This document shows positions 48,868 through 57,635 of a DNA stretch of 64,000 bases, piece by piece. A program made the position numbers and the translations under genes. Origin of the DNA: Streptantibioticus rubrisoli (GTDB lineage: Bacteria > Actinomycetota > Actinomycetes > Streptomycetales > Streptomycetaceae). The notes under the pieces are model-generated. The model had not been told where the DNA came from, made no database searches, and saw nothing but the letters and a program-made list of their open reading frames with translations. The DNA is taken from contig NZ_JANFNH010000017.1 of assembly GCF_024436055.1 (NCBI RefSeq), forward strand, positions 49,643-113,642, given 5' to 3'. How positions within the stretch are numbered: the stretch's first letter is position 1; each line of letters begins with the position of its first letter.

Positions 48868-50763
48868 GTGGCGGGCAGGATCCGGGATGAGGATGTGAAG
48901 GCGGTTCGGGACGCGGTCCCGATCGACGCCGTGGTGTCCGAGTACCTTCAACTCCGTCCGGCGGGCGGTGGCAACCTCAAAGGGCTATGCCCCTTTCATG
49001 ATGAGAAGTCCCCTTCCTTCCAGGTAAGTCCGAGCAAGGGGCTTTTCTACTGCTTCGGTTGCCAGGAGGGCGGTGACACCCTCGACTTCGTCATGAAGCT
49101 CGACCACCTCTCCTTCGCCGAGACGGTCGAGCGGCTGGCCGCCCAGGCTGGCATCACCCTGCGCTACGAGGAGGGCGGCTACACCCCCGGCAGCCAGAAG
49201 GGCGAGCGCACCCGGCTGGTCGAGGCGCACAAGATCGCCGCCCAGTTCTACGTCGACCAACTCGGCGGCACCGAGGCCGAGATCGGCCGCAAGTTCCTCG
49301 CCGAGCGCGGCTTCGACCAGGCCGCGGCGCAGTACTTCGGCGTCGGCTACGCCCCGGCGGGCTGGGACCACCTGGTCCGCTTCCTGCGCGGCAAGGGCTT
49401 CACCGACAAGGAGCTGCTACTCTCCGGGCTGGCCAGCGAAGGCCGCCGCGGCCCCATCGACCGGTTCCGCGGTCGACTGATCTGGCCGATCCGCGACATC
49501 ACCGGAGAGGTGATCGGCTTCGGCGCCCGCAAGCTGCGCGAGGACGACAACGGGCCGAAGTACCTCAACACCCCCGAGACCCCGCTCTACAAGAAGTCCC
49601 ACGTCCTCTACGGGATCGACCTCGCCAAGAAGGACATCGGCAAGACCGGCCGCGCGGTGGTGGTCGAGGGCTACACCGACGTCATGGCCTGCCACCTCGC
49701 GGGTGTCACCACCGCCATCGCCACCTGCGGCACCGCCTTCGGCGAGGACCACATCAAGATCCTTCGCCGGGTGCTGATGGACAACTCCGGCTCGCAGGTG
49801 GTCTTCACCTTCGACGGGGACGCGGCCGGTCAGCGCGCCGCGCTGCGCGCCTTCGAGGACGACCAGAAGTTCGCCGCCCGCACCTCCATCGCGGTCAGCC
49901 CCGGTGGCATGGATCCGTGCGAGCTGCGGCTGGCCGAGGGCGACGCGGCGGTGCGCAACCTGGTGGACCAGGCGCTGCCGCTGTTCGACTTCGCCATCCG
50001 GTCCACCGTCGCCCGGCACAACCTGGACACCGCCGAGGGACGCGCGGCGGCGCTGGAGGAGGCCGCACCCATCGTCGCCGGGATCAAGGACGCCGCGATC
50101 CAGCACGAGTACGCCGTCCAACTCGCCGGAATGCTGGGCATCCTGGAGGTGGACTTCGTGGTCCGCCGGGTCGGGCAGCTCGCCCGCTGGCAGCGCGAAC
50201 GCGGCCGCCAGCCGGACCGCCAGCGCTCCGCCGCCCGTACCGCGCCCGTCGCCGGGCCGCAGCAGGCCACGGCGAGACCCACCGGCCCCCGGCTCGACCT
50301 GCGCAGCCCGCACCACCGCGTCGAGCGGGAGCTGCTCAAACTCGCCCTGCAGTACCCGCAGTTGGTCGCCCCGGCCTTCGACGCCTACGGCGAGGACGAG
50401 TTCACCGCGGCCCCCTATGCCGCGGTCCGCCGGGCCATCGCCGCGGCCGGGGGAGTGGCGGCGGCCGACGGCGACTACCTCACCCGGGTGCGGGACGCGG
50501 TGCCCGACGACTCGGTACGTGCCATGGTCACCGAGCTCGCCGTCGAGCCGGTGATGCACAAGGCGCCCGACATCTACGCGGGAGAGGTGCTGGTCAGCGT
50601 ACGGCTGGCGGCGGTCAGGCGCCGGGAGGGCGAGCTGCGCGCCAACCTCGCCCGGCTCGGCCCGCGCGCCGACCCGGCACAGATCACCGCCGTGCAGAAC
50701 GAGCTGTGGGCGCTGCAGCAGTACGGCAACCGGCTGCGCGACCAGGGCGCCGCAGGCCTGTGA
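48868..50763 (+). CDS. dnaG: DNA primase
   Basis: A 631-residue primase that makes RNA primers at the fork. The N-terminal zinc domain has CPFH and CFGC (about 41-66); the TOPRIM core has VVVEGYTDVMA and FTFDGDAAGQRAA with the catalytic acidic residues; the C-terminal 130 residues are the helicase-binding domain, reached through a Pro/Arg-rich linker at about 448-480. GTG 48868. The sigma gene follows 95 bases on. Confidence 0.96.
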   Translation: MAGRIRDEDVKAVRDAVPIDAVVSEYLQLRPAGGGNLKGLCPFHDEKSPSFQVSPSKGLFYCFGCQEGGDTLDFVMKLDHLSFAETVERLAAQAGITLRYEEGGYTPGSQKGERTRLVEAHKIAAQFYVDQLGGTEAEIGRKFLAERGFDQAAAQYFGVGYAPAGWDHLVRFLRGKGFTDKELLLSGLASEGRRGPIDRFRGRLIWPIRDITGEVIGFGARKLREDDNGPKYLNTPETPLYKKSHVLYGIDLAKKDIGKTGRAVVVEGYTDVMACHLAGVTTAIATCGTAFGEDHIKILRRVLMDNSGSQVVFTFDGDAAGQRAALRAFEDDQKFAARTSIAVSPGGMDPCELRLAEGDAAVRNLVDQALPLFDFAIRSTVARHNLDTAEGRAAALEEAAPIVAGIKDAAIQHEYAVQLAGMLGILEVDFVVRRVGQLARWQRERGRQPDRQRSAARTAPVAGPQQATARPTGPRLDLRSPHHRVERELLKLALQYPQLVAPAFDAYGEDEFTAAPYAAVRRAIAAAGGVAAADGDYLTRVRDAVPDDSVRAMVTELAVEPVMHKAPDIYAGEVLVSVRLAAVRRREGELRANLARLGPRADPAQITAVQNELWALQQYGNRLRDQGAAGL

Positions 50764-50858
50764 ATCGTAGTCGCGCGAACGCTACCGGTAACGAGAGCCG
50801 AAGAAACTGACCGCACACCCCTCGTAGTCGAGGCGTCTCGTACCGCACACTGGGTCCG

Positions 50859-52115
50859 GTGCCTGAGTCCTCGGAGCGCGGAACGCCAGAACCTCCCGGC
50901 CGTCCGCTCACGGTGTACCCCCGGACGGACAGCGGCGTGGCCGCAACCGTTCCACTGCCGTACGCCTCCGAGTCCGTGACCGCGCTCAGTGTGGAGGCCG
51001 TTCCTGTGCAGACGCAGATCCTCGCCCCCCAGGCCGACAGTGCCGTCCAACTCGCCCCCGTGGACGCCAGGTTGGAGTCCGAGCTGGAGCGGGTGCCCGC
51101 GCAGAGCCGTGCCGCAGCGCACCCCGAGGCCGAGGTACTGGTCGACGGGAGAGTCGACAGCGACGAGCCGGAGCCGGAACGTGCTCATCCGGGCGAGGTG
51201 TCCGGACCGTCGGCCGATCTCTTCCGCCAGTACCTGAGGGAGATCGGCCGAATTCCGCTGCTGACCGCCGAAGAAGAGGTCGAGTTGGCCCGCAGGGTCG
51301 AGGCCGGGCTGTTCGCCGAGGAGAAACTGAGCAACGCCACCGACCTGGACTCCCGGCTGGCCGGTGAACTCGACCAACTCGTGGTGCGGGGAAGGATGGC
51401 CAAACGCCGCCTGATAGAGGCGAATCTGCGGCTGGTCGTCTCGGTCGCCAAGCGCTACGTGGGCCGCGGGCTGACCATGCTCGACCTGGTCCAGGAGGGA
51501 AACCTCGGCCTGATAAGGGCGGTTGAGAAGTTCGACTACGCGCGTGGCTACAAGTTCTCCACCTACGCGACCTGGTGGATCCGCCAGGCGATGAGCCGTG
51601 CCCTGGCGGACCAGGCGCGCACCATAAGGGTTCCGGTGCATGTGGTGGAGCTGATCAACCGGGTGGTGCGGGTCCAGCGCCGTCTGCTGCAGGAACGCGG
51701 CTTCGAACCGGCCACCGCCGATGTGGCGGCCCAGCTCGACCTCACCGAGGAGCGGGTCACCGAGGTGCTACGGCTCGCCCAGGAACCGGTCTCGCTGCAC
51801 GCGCCGGTGGGCGAGGAGGACGATGTGGCGCTCGGCGACCTCATAGAGGACGGCGACGCGGCGTCCCCCGTCGAGTCGGCCGCCTTCCTGCTGCTGCGCG
51901 AGCACCTGGAGGCCGTACTGTCCACGCTCGGCGAACGCGAGCGCAAGGTCGTGCAACTGCGTTACGGGCTGGTCGACGGTCGCCCACGGACCCTGGAGGA
52001 GATCGGCCGGATCTTCGGCGTGACGCGGGAGCGGATACGCCAGATCGAGTCCAAGACCCTCAACAAGCTCCGCGACCACGCCTTCGCCGACCAGCTACGG
52101 GGCTATCTGGACTGA
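50859..52115 (+). CDS. hrdA: Group 1/2 sigma-70 factor, HrdA-like
   Basis: A 418-residue sigma factor. Conserved regions begin near 119: [16 protein letters not shown] (1.2), [24 protein letters not shown] (2.1-2.2; core [11 protein letters not shown]), [15 protein letters not shown] (2.3-2.4), region 3, and [19 protein letters not shown] (4.2). The first 115 residues are acidic and unlike the primary factor HrdB. Position beside dnaG matches hrdA in Streptomyces, a group 2 factor, hence the symbol. GTG 50859 without a clear ribosome site. Confidence 0.88.
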   Translation: MPESSERGTPEPPGRPLTVYPRTDSGVAATVPLPYASESVTALSVEAVPVQTQILAPQADSAVQLAPVDARLESELERVPAQSRAAAHPEAEVLVDGRVDSDEPEPERAHPGEVSGPSADLFRQYLREIGRIPLLTAEEEVELARRVEAGLFAEEKLSNATDLDSRLAGELDQLVVRGRMAKRRLIEANLRLVVSVAKRYVGRGLTMLDLVQEGNLGLIRAVEKFDYARGYKFSTYATWWIRQAMSRALADQARTIRVPVHVVELINRVVRVQRRLLQERGFEPATADVAAQLDLTEERVTEVLRLAQEPVSLHAPVGEEDDVALGDLIEDGDAASPVESAAFLLLREHLEAVLSTLGERERKVVQLRYGLVDGRPRTLEEIGRIFGVTRERIRQIESKTLNKLRDHAFADQLRGYLD

Positions 52116-52131
52116 TCCGCCGTGGGGCCTG

Positions 52132-52246
52132 CCCCGAAGGGGCGCGGGGCTGTGTTCATGTGCGGCTCCGCCGCGTGGGCGCGACCAGCCACAACGGCGC
52201 CGCAGACGGCCGACGACATATCGCCGCACTCCCAGCGGAGCGCTCA
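52132..52246 (+). repeat. Dispersed intergenic repeat, copy C
   Basis: Between the sigma gene and the convergent xylulokinase. Shares with copies A and B the stretch GGGGCTGTGTTCATGTGCGG and the end CTCCCAGCGGAGCGCT; the xylulokinase stop falls inside its right end, as the DUF218 stop does in copy B. Confidence 0.8.
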
Positions 52247-53701
52247 CAGCGCCGCGAACGCCCCCGGATGCGTCTGGTCCCGTACCGCGCGGTACTGCTG
52301 CCGTACCGACGAGCCGACCGCCAGGTCGTCCGCGCCGGGTTCGGCCAGCCTGCTCCCGGAGAGCACCGCCGACTCCCAGTGCGGCGGCTCCTGCGGCGAC
52401 AACGAGCCCTGCTGGACGCCCAGCGCCCAGGCCGCCTGGCGGGCCGCGCCCAGCGCCGCGTAGTCGGCGGGCGGCGGTACCACCACCGGCACCCCGAACA
52501 GCCCCGGCGCCATCGCCTGTACGGCGGGCAGTTCACCGGCCGGGCCGAGCAGGAACACCCGGCGCACCGCGACCCCGCGCCCGCGCAGCACGTCCAGCGC
52601 GTCAGCCAGCCCGCACAGCGTTCCCTCGAACGCGGCCCTCGCGAGGTGTTCCGGCTTCATGCTTTCGCGTCGCAGTCCCGCCAACAGCCCGGCGGTGTGC
52701 GGCAGTTGGGGAGTGCGTTCGCCCTCCAGGTACGGCAGCAGCACCAGCCCGTACGAGCCCGGCGTGGACCGCAGCGCCAGCTCCGACAGCCCGGACAGAT
52801 CGGTCCCCAGCAGTTCGGCGGCGCCGCGCAGCACCCGTACCGCGTTGCGGGTCTGCACCACGGGCAGGTGGTGGCCGGTCGCGTCGGCGAGCGAGGTGAT
52901 CAGGCCGGAGGGGTCGATCAGCGCCTCGTGGTGCACCGCGAAGACGGTGCCGGAGGCGCCCAGCGCCACCACCGCGTCGCCCGGGGCGAGGCCGAGGCCG
53001 AGCGCGGCGGCCATGTTGTCCCCGGTTCCGGCGGAGATCAGCAGCCCCTCCGGAGTGTGCCCGGCGGCCTCCGCGGGGCCCAGCACCTCGGGCAGCCGCA
53101 CCCGGTGGCCGAGTGCCAGCTCCACCAGGTCGGTGCGGTAGCCGCCGGTCGCCGCCGACCAGTAGCCGGTGCTGGAGGCGTCACCCCGGTCGGTGGTGCG
53201 GCGGGCGGGGCGGCCCAGCAGCTGCCACACCAGCCAGTCGTGTGGAAGCAGTACCTCGGCCGTGCGCTGTGCCGAGGCGGGCTCGTGCTGGGCGAGCCAG
53301 CGGAGCTTGGAGATCGGATACGCGGCCTCGGGCACCGAGCCGGTCGCCTCCGCCCAGCCGCCGGGGCCGCCGAGCGCCTCGGTGAGGTCGGCCGCGGCGA
53401 TCTGCGCCCGCCGGTCGTTGCGCAGCAGTACCGGCCGGACCAGCACCCCGCCCGCGTCCAGGGCGACCAGGCCGTGCTGCTGGCCGGAGACCCCGATGGC
53501 CTGGACCCCTTCGAGCAGCCCGTCCTTGGCGGCCTCGCCGAGTGAGAGCAGCCATGCCTCCGGGTCGATCTCGGTCTGCTTGCCGTCTGACTCGGTGGGA
53601 TGCGGGGCGTACCCCTGTCGCAGCACGGCGCCCGTGTCGGTGTCACACACGACGACGGTGGTTCCTGCGGTCGAACTGTCCAAACCGGCGACTATCCCCA
53701 T
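52244..53701 (-). CDS. xylB: Xylulokinase (FGGY family)
   Basis: A 485-residue sugar kinase of the ASKHA fold. MGIVAGLDSSTAGTTVVV is the first phosphate loop, IGVSGQQHGLVALD the FGGY/xylulokinase signature near 69, ISAGTGDNMAAALG the second loop with catalytic Asp, and FLLGPAGELPAVQAMAPGLFG the adenosine site. Probably phosphorylates D-xylulose; no xylose isomerase is adjacent, so another ketose is possible. The stop lies in repeat copy C. Confidence 0.88.
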   Translation of the reverse strand: MGIVAGLDSSTAGTTVVVCDTDTGAVLRQGYAPHPTESDGKQTEIDPEAWLLSLGEAAKDGLLEGVQAIGVSGQQHGLVALDAGGVLVRPVLLRNDRRAQIAAADLTEALGGPGGWAEATGSVPEAAYPISKLRWLAQHEPASAQRTAEVLLPHDWLVWQLLGRPARRTTDRGDASSTGYWSAATGGYRTDLVELALGHRVRLPEVLGPAEAAGHTPEGLLISAGTGDNMAAALGLGLAPGDAVVALGASGTVFAVHHEALIDPSGLITSLADATGHHLPVVQTRNAVRVLRGAAELLGTDLSGLSELALRSTPGSYGLVLLPYLEGERTPQLPHTAGLLAGLRRESMKPEHLARAAFEGTLCGLADALDVLRGRGVAVRRVFLLGPAGELPAVQAMAPGLFGVPVVVPPPADYAALGAARQAAWALGVQQGSLSPQEPPHWESAVLSGSRLAEPGADDLAVGSSVRQQYRAVRDQTHPGAFAAL

Positions 53702-53746
53702 AGCGCCAGATCATGCCGTATTCGTGCGCCGCCGCGTATCGCGGGA

Positions 53747-54046
53747 TCAGGTGTTGCTGGTGCCCCAGTCGTCCTCGTCCGACGCGCGCTGTTCGCGCAG
53801 CGAGCGCAGCCGTTCGGCCACCGGGGCGGGCAGCCGCCCGCTGATCCGGGTGGAGAACGCGCCGACGGCCTTTCCGGCCAGTTCCCGGCTCTGCTGGCCC
53901 GCGGACTCCACGGTGTTGCGCACCGCCGGGTTCTGCGCGATCCGCTGGGCGGTCTTGCGCAGTTGCTCGTACCGCTCGTGTCCGGCGCGCGCGCCGAGCA
54001 CATAGCCCACGGCGGCTCCGGCGATGAACGTCAGCCGATAGCGCAT
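53747..54046 (-). CDS. YtxH-domain protein
   Basis: A 99-residue protein with a short N-terminal Gly-rich hydrophobic segment (LTFIAGAAVGYVLGARAG) and a charged helical remainder (ERYEQLRKTAQRI, LPAPVAERLRSLREQ). This is the usual form of YtxH-like proteins, associated with stress in Bacillus but of unknown role here. ATG 54046 is used since the helix begins there. Confidence 0.8.
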   Translation of the reverse strand: MRYRLTFIAGAAVGYVLGARAGHERYEQLRKTAQRIAQNPAVRNTVESAGQQSRELAGKAVGAFSTRISGRLPAPVAERLRSLREQRASDEDDWGTSNT

Positions 54047-54255
54047 GGCTCCACCCTTCCCTCGTTCTGGCGTACCTGCTGCGTTCGTCAGCATGCACCG
54101 GTTCGGCGCTCGGCGCCTACCCGCTGTAGCCGTGTGACAACCGCGGCGATACCGGTTGGCGGAGCACCCCCCTGCTTGCGCTAATGTATGTGTCGCAGCG
54201 AGCGCACGCCGCCGGGGAGGCCCGGATGTGGGTGCGTTCGAGGCACACAGAGCAT

Positions 54256-54328
<73 letters not shown>

Positions 54329-54333
54329 CTCGG

Positions 54334-54406
54334 TCCCCTGTAGCTCAATTGGCAGAGCAGCCGGCTGTTAACCGGCAGGTTACTGGTTCGAGTCCAGTCG
54401 GGGGAG
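54334..54406 (+). tRNA. tRNA-Asn (GTT), second copy
   Basis: Starts five bases after the first copy. Acceptor TCCCCTG/CGGGGGA, anticodon stem GCCGG/CCGGC, anticodon GTT at 54367-54369. D and T arms equal those of copy one while the acceptor and anticodon stems differ with pairing kept. CCA not encoded. Confidence 0.95.
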
Positions 54407-54414
54407 CACAGCTC

Positions 54415-54440
54415 AAGGACCCCCTTTGGGGTCCTTATTT
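54415..54440 (+). terminator. Terminator of the tRNA-Asn pair
   Basis: AAGGACCCC (54415-54423) pairs with GGGGTCCTT (54428-54436), then ATTT. Confidence 0.85.
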
Positions 54441-54573
54441 GTATGGTTGGGAACCGGATCCCCGGCGGGTGAAGTCCTCCCAGCCGTGCGTGTGTGACCC
54501 GTGAGGGCGACAGATCGTATGAGCGGCTATGCTGCGGCAGACGGTGTGCACGGCAAAGCACGGCACGCCGTAC

Positions 54574-54650
54574 GGGGCGTTAGCTCAGCCGGTTAGAGCA
54601 GCGGACTCATAATCCGTCGGTCGTGGGTTCGAGTCCCACACGCCCCACCA
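54574..54650 (+). tRNA. tRNA with CAT anticodon (Met elongator or Ile2)
   Basis: Acceptor GGGGCGT/ACGCCCC, anticodon stem GCGGA/TCCGT with loop CTCATAA (CAT at 54608-54610), T-loop TTCGAGT, and CCA encoded at 54648-54650. Not the initiator by its acceptor pairing (G1-C72). The AGAGCAGCGGACTCATAATC arm resembles tRNA-Ile2, in which C34 becomes lysidine; elongator Met cannot be excluded by eye. Confidence 0.9.
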
Positions 54651-54699
54651 GGGTTCCATCGTGCAGAACCGTTTTCACCTGCGAGGGAGCCACGCCGTA

Positions 54700-54726
54700 G
54701 TGTCCCCCGGATGGCCCGGGGGACAC
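54700..54726 (+). terminator. Hairpin terminator after the CAT tRNA
   Basis: GTGTCCCCCGG and CCGGGGGACAC, eleven perfect pairs with a five-base loop, 50 bases beyond the tRNA. No long T run follows. The rest of the gap to 54951 shows no convincing gene. Confidence 0.65.
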
Positions 54727-54951
54727 TTGGGGATCGTGGGCTCGGCCACCGCTCGGACGAACTGCGAACGATCAAGGTCCAGTCCTCCGACGGCGTAACC
54801 GTGGCAAGCCACCCGGACGGACGCCTGGGCACCACGAGCCCCACACATCAAAAGGCAGCGCGGCCCCCGCGGCGGCTCGGACGGAGTGCGGTGTGGTTGT
54901 CCGCGGCGGTGAGGTGGACGGCGTAGCCGCCGTGAGGGATCAGTGGCACTG

Positions 54952-55440
54952 TCAGCGGATTGGGCCCAGGACGGCCGTGTAGTCCTCTCCGCCGTACAGG
55001 GACTCATAGCGGATCTTGAGCGTGAGTCGCCGATTGATCAGGTCCTCCAGTTCGGCGTGGCTCTGCGGGTCGTAGCTTGCGACACTCAACAAGAACTGTT
55101 CGTAGTCGGTCGCGATGACCTCGCCTTGGTTGAAGGTTACGGCGGAAGGGCGCACCGACAGGCGGTCGCGGACGTGGTCGACACTGGGGGCGTTCCAGGC
55201 GCCGATCACTTCGTCGTCAACGATGAGCGTGCTGTCGACGATGAGCGCCGGCCCGAGTCCGGAGTTGACGAGCCGGATCCCCGCTCTGCCTCCGATCGGC
55301 CAGCCGCGGTGTAGTTGGAGTATCGGGCGCACCGAATGGCGGTTGTGTTGCCGCGTGGCGTGCGCCTGGTAGACCGAGACGACCAGCGACGCGACAGCGA
55401 TCACGACCGCGCATATCGCGGTGACGGTCTCTGCGTTCAT
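54952..55440 (-). CDS. Membrane-anchored protein of unknown function
   Basis: A 162-residue protein with one N-terminal helix (VTAICAVVIAVASLVVSVYQ) and a beta-rich remainder (PILQLHRGWPIGGRAGIRL, LGPALIVDSTLIVDDEVIG). The layout, a helix then an immunoglobulin-like strand pattern, is common among unnamed actinobacterial proteins; no family recognised. ATG 55440 has GGAGGATGGG upstream. Confidence 0.7.
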   Translation of the reverse strand: MNAETVTAICAVVIAVASLVVSVYQAHATRQHNRHSVRPILQLHRGWPIGGRAGIRLVNSGLGPALIVDSTLIVDDEVIGAWNAPSVDHVRDRLSVRPSAVTFNQGEVIATDYEQFLLSVASYDPQSHAELEDLINRRLTLKIRYESLYGGEDYTAVLGPIR

Positions 55441-55536
55441 CCCATCCTCCTGCGAAGTCCGCTCGCGCAGACGGTATCCGGACGGACGCGGTGGAGCCGA
55501 CAAACCGCTGGCGGCGGGCCGTGGGCGGCTGCGATC

Positions 55537-56400
55537 ATGGCCGGTGTGACCGCGACCTTCGTTCTCGTACACGGACAGAACAGCAACGCCGCCGCGTGGG
55601 GCTCGGTACAGCGGGGGCTGGGGCTGCTGGGGCACCGCACGGTGGCCGTCGACCTGCCGGGGCACGGCCCCGAGGCGCCCTTCCTGCCTGCCTACCAGGC
55701 GCCGCAGGACCTGGACGCGCTCGGCCGGGAGCCGTCCGCGCTGGCCTCGGTGACGCTGGCGGACAACGTGGAGCGGGTCACCGGGGCGGTGCGCCGGGTC
55801 GCGGAGCACGGGCCGGTGGTGCTGGTCGGGCACAGCCTCGGCGGGCTGACGATCAGCGGTGTCGCGGCGGTGGTGCCGGAGTTGATCGACCGGCTGGTCT
55901 ACGTCTCCGCGTGGTGCTGCGTGCAACTGTCGGCGGGGGAGTACGCGCAGGCGCCGGAGAACGCCGACAGCGCGCTCGCCGCGACCTCAGGGCTGCTGGT
56001 CGGCGACCCGGCGAAGATCGGCGCGCTGCGGCTCAACTGGCGTACGTCCGACGCAGCCGTGCTCGCCGCGCTCAAGGACGCGGTACTGGCCGACGGCACC
56101 GAGCAGGAGTTCCTGGCGTACCTCAACACCCTTGAGCCCGACGAGTCGTTGGCCGTGCTCTCGACCGACGCCCGGGTGGACGCCGCCACATGGGGCCGGG
56201 TACCGCGCAGCTACGTACGGCTGACGGCCGACCGCAGCATTCCGGTGGCGTTGCAGGACCGCTTCATCAAGGAGGCGGACGCGCTTACTCCCGACAACCC
56301 GTTCGATGTGCGCTCGATCGACAGCGGGCATGTCAGGGCGCTGCTTCGCGGGACGGAACTCACCACAATCCTGGACGAGTTGGGGCACCGCTGCCGATGA
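55537..56400 (+). CDS. Alpha/beta hydrolase
   Basis: A 287-residue cytoplasmic hydrolase. FVLVHGQNSNAAAW gives the oxyanion HG motif, LVGHSLGGLTIS the nucleophile Ser elbow, and IDSGHVRALLRG the catalytic His. Similar in layout to plant hydroxynitrile-lyase/esterase-like proteins of the AB hydrolase 6 group. ATG 55537; an open frame upstream is not protein-like. Convergent with the P450 gene 23 bases away. Substrate unknown. Confidence 0.88.
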   Translation: MAGVTATFVLVHGQNSNAAAWGSVQRGLGLLGHRTVAVDLPGHGPEAPFLPAYQAPQDLDALGREPSALASVTLADNVERVTGAVRRVAEHGPVVLVGHSLGGLTISGVAAVVPELIDRLVYVSAWCCVQLSAGEYAQAPENADSALAATSGLLVGDPAKIGALRLNWRTSDAAVLAALKDAVLADGTEQEFLAYLNTLEPDESLAVLSTDARVDAATWGRVPRSYVRLTADRSIPVALQDRFIKEADALTPDNPFDVRSIDSGHVRALLRGTELTTILDELGHRCR

Positions 56401-56423
56401 CCGGCAGCGGCACCCCGGCCGTC

Positions 56424-57635
56424 TCAGCCGCGCAGCAGCACCGGCAGCGTCCGGTGCCCGTTGGATATGAACGACTCCACGCTCTCCAACCGCTCGGCCG
56501 GTACCGCCAGTTGGACATCGGGGAACCGCTCGAACAGTGCCGGGAGCGCGATCGCCGCCTCCAGCCGGGCCAGCGGCGCGCCCAGGCAGTAGTGCACACC
56601 GTGGCCGAAGGCCAGATGCTCCTTGTCGACGCGGGTGATGTCGAACTCCTCGGCCCGCTCGCCGTGGTGCCCCGCCGCCTGGTAGTTGGCCAGGATCGGC
56701 TCGCCCTTGGCGATCAGCACCCCCTCCAGCTCCACGTCCTCCACCGCGTAGCGCAGCGGAAGGTGCGCCACAGGCGCGCGGTACCGCAGCGCCTCCTCGA
56801 TCACGTCGTCCCACGAGGCCCGGCCGGAGCGGACCAGCGCCAGTTGCTCGGGGTGGGTGAGCAGGGCGTGGATGGCGTTGTCGATGAGGTTGACGGTGGT
56901 CTCGTGCCCGGCGCCGAGCACCAGGAGCAGGGTGTCGACCAGTTCGTCCTCGCTGAGCCGGGTGCCGTCGTCCTCGTTGCGGGCGGCGATCAGCACACTG
57001 GTCATGTCGTCGCCCGGCTCTGACCGCTTGATCTCCACCAGTTCGCGCAGGATCTGGTACATCAGCTGGTAGTTGGCCGCCGCCTGCTCGGGGGTGTTCG
57101 CGGTGGCGAACACCCCGTCCACCGCCCTGCGCAGCGGCTCGTGCTGGTGGTCGGGGACGCCGAACAGCTCGCAGATCACCTGGATCGGGATCGGGTACGC
57201 GTACTCCTCGCGCAGATCGGCGCTCTGGCCGTCCGGTACGGCGGCCAGCCGGTCCAGCAGCCCGGTGGCGATCTCCTCGATCCGCGGCCGCAGCGCGGCG
57301 GTGCGGCGCGCGGTGAACGCCGGGGCGACCAGCTTGCGCAGGCGCCGGTGGTCATCGCCGTACGCGGTGAACATGTTCGTCACCGCCACCCAGGTGTACA
57401 GCTGCCAGTCGGGCGGGATCTCACCGGCCGCGAAGGCGGGCCAGTGCTGGTGGGAGTCCTTGGAGATCCGCGGATCGGTCAGCAGCCGCTTGAGCAGGTC
57501 GATGCGGCCTACTGACCACGCCACCACCTGGCCAGGAAGTTCCACCCGCGTCGCCGGGCCGCGCTGGGCGATCCTGGTCGCTTCTCCGGCGGTGTCGCGG
57601 CCGGCCGGGTCGATGACATGGGGCTGGCTGTCCAT
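56424..57635 (-). CDS. Cytochrome P450, CYP154-like, conservon-linked
   Basis: A 403-residue heme monooxygenase. LVLGAGHETT is the oxygen-activating I-helix, EEALRY the ExxR motif, and AFGHGVHYCLG (Cys near 351) the heme ligand loop. The N-terminus VIDPAGRDTAGEATRI and FTAYGDDHRRLRKL look like CYP154 proteins, which pair with CYP157 in Streptomyces conservons. ATG 57635 has CTGGAGAC upstream. The first 127 bases overlap, out of frame, the 3' end of the other P450 gene. Substrate unknown. Confidence 0.92.
   Translation of the reverse strand: MDSQPHVIDPAGRDTAGEATRIAQRGPATRVELPGQVVAWSVGRIDLLKRLLTDPRISKDSHQHWPAFAAGEIPPDWQLYTWVAVTNMFTAYGDDHRRLRKLVAPAFTARRTAALRPRIEEIATGLLDRLAAVPDGQSADLREEYAYPIPIQVICELFGVPDHQHEPLRRAVDGVFATANTPEQAAANYQLMYQILRELVEIKRSEPGDDMTSVLIAARNEDDGTRLSEDELVDTLLLVLGAGHETTVNLIDNAIHALLTHPEQLALVRSGRASWDDVIEEALRYRAPVAHLPLRYAVEDVELEGVLIAKGEPILANYQAAGHHGERAEEFDITRVDKEHLAFGHGVHYCLGAPLARLEAAIALPALFERFPDVQLAVPAERLESVESFISNGHRTLPVLLRG

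Noticed and set aside
54711..54926. 71-codon frame after the tRNA genes
   Set aside because: It starts inside the tRNA terminator hairpin, has no ribosome site and no recognisable domain.
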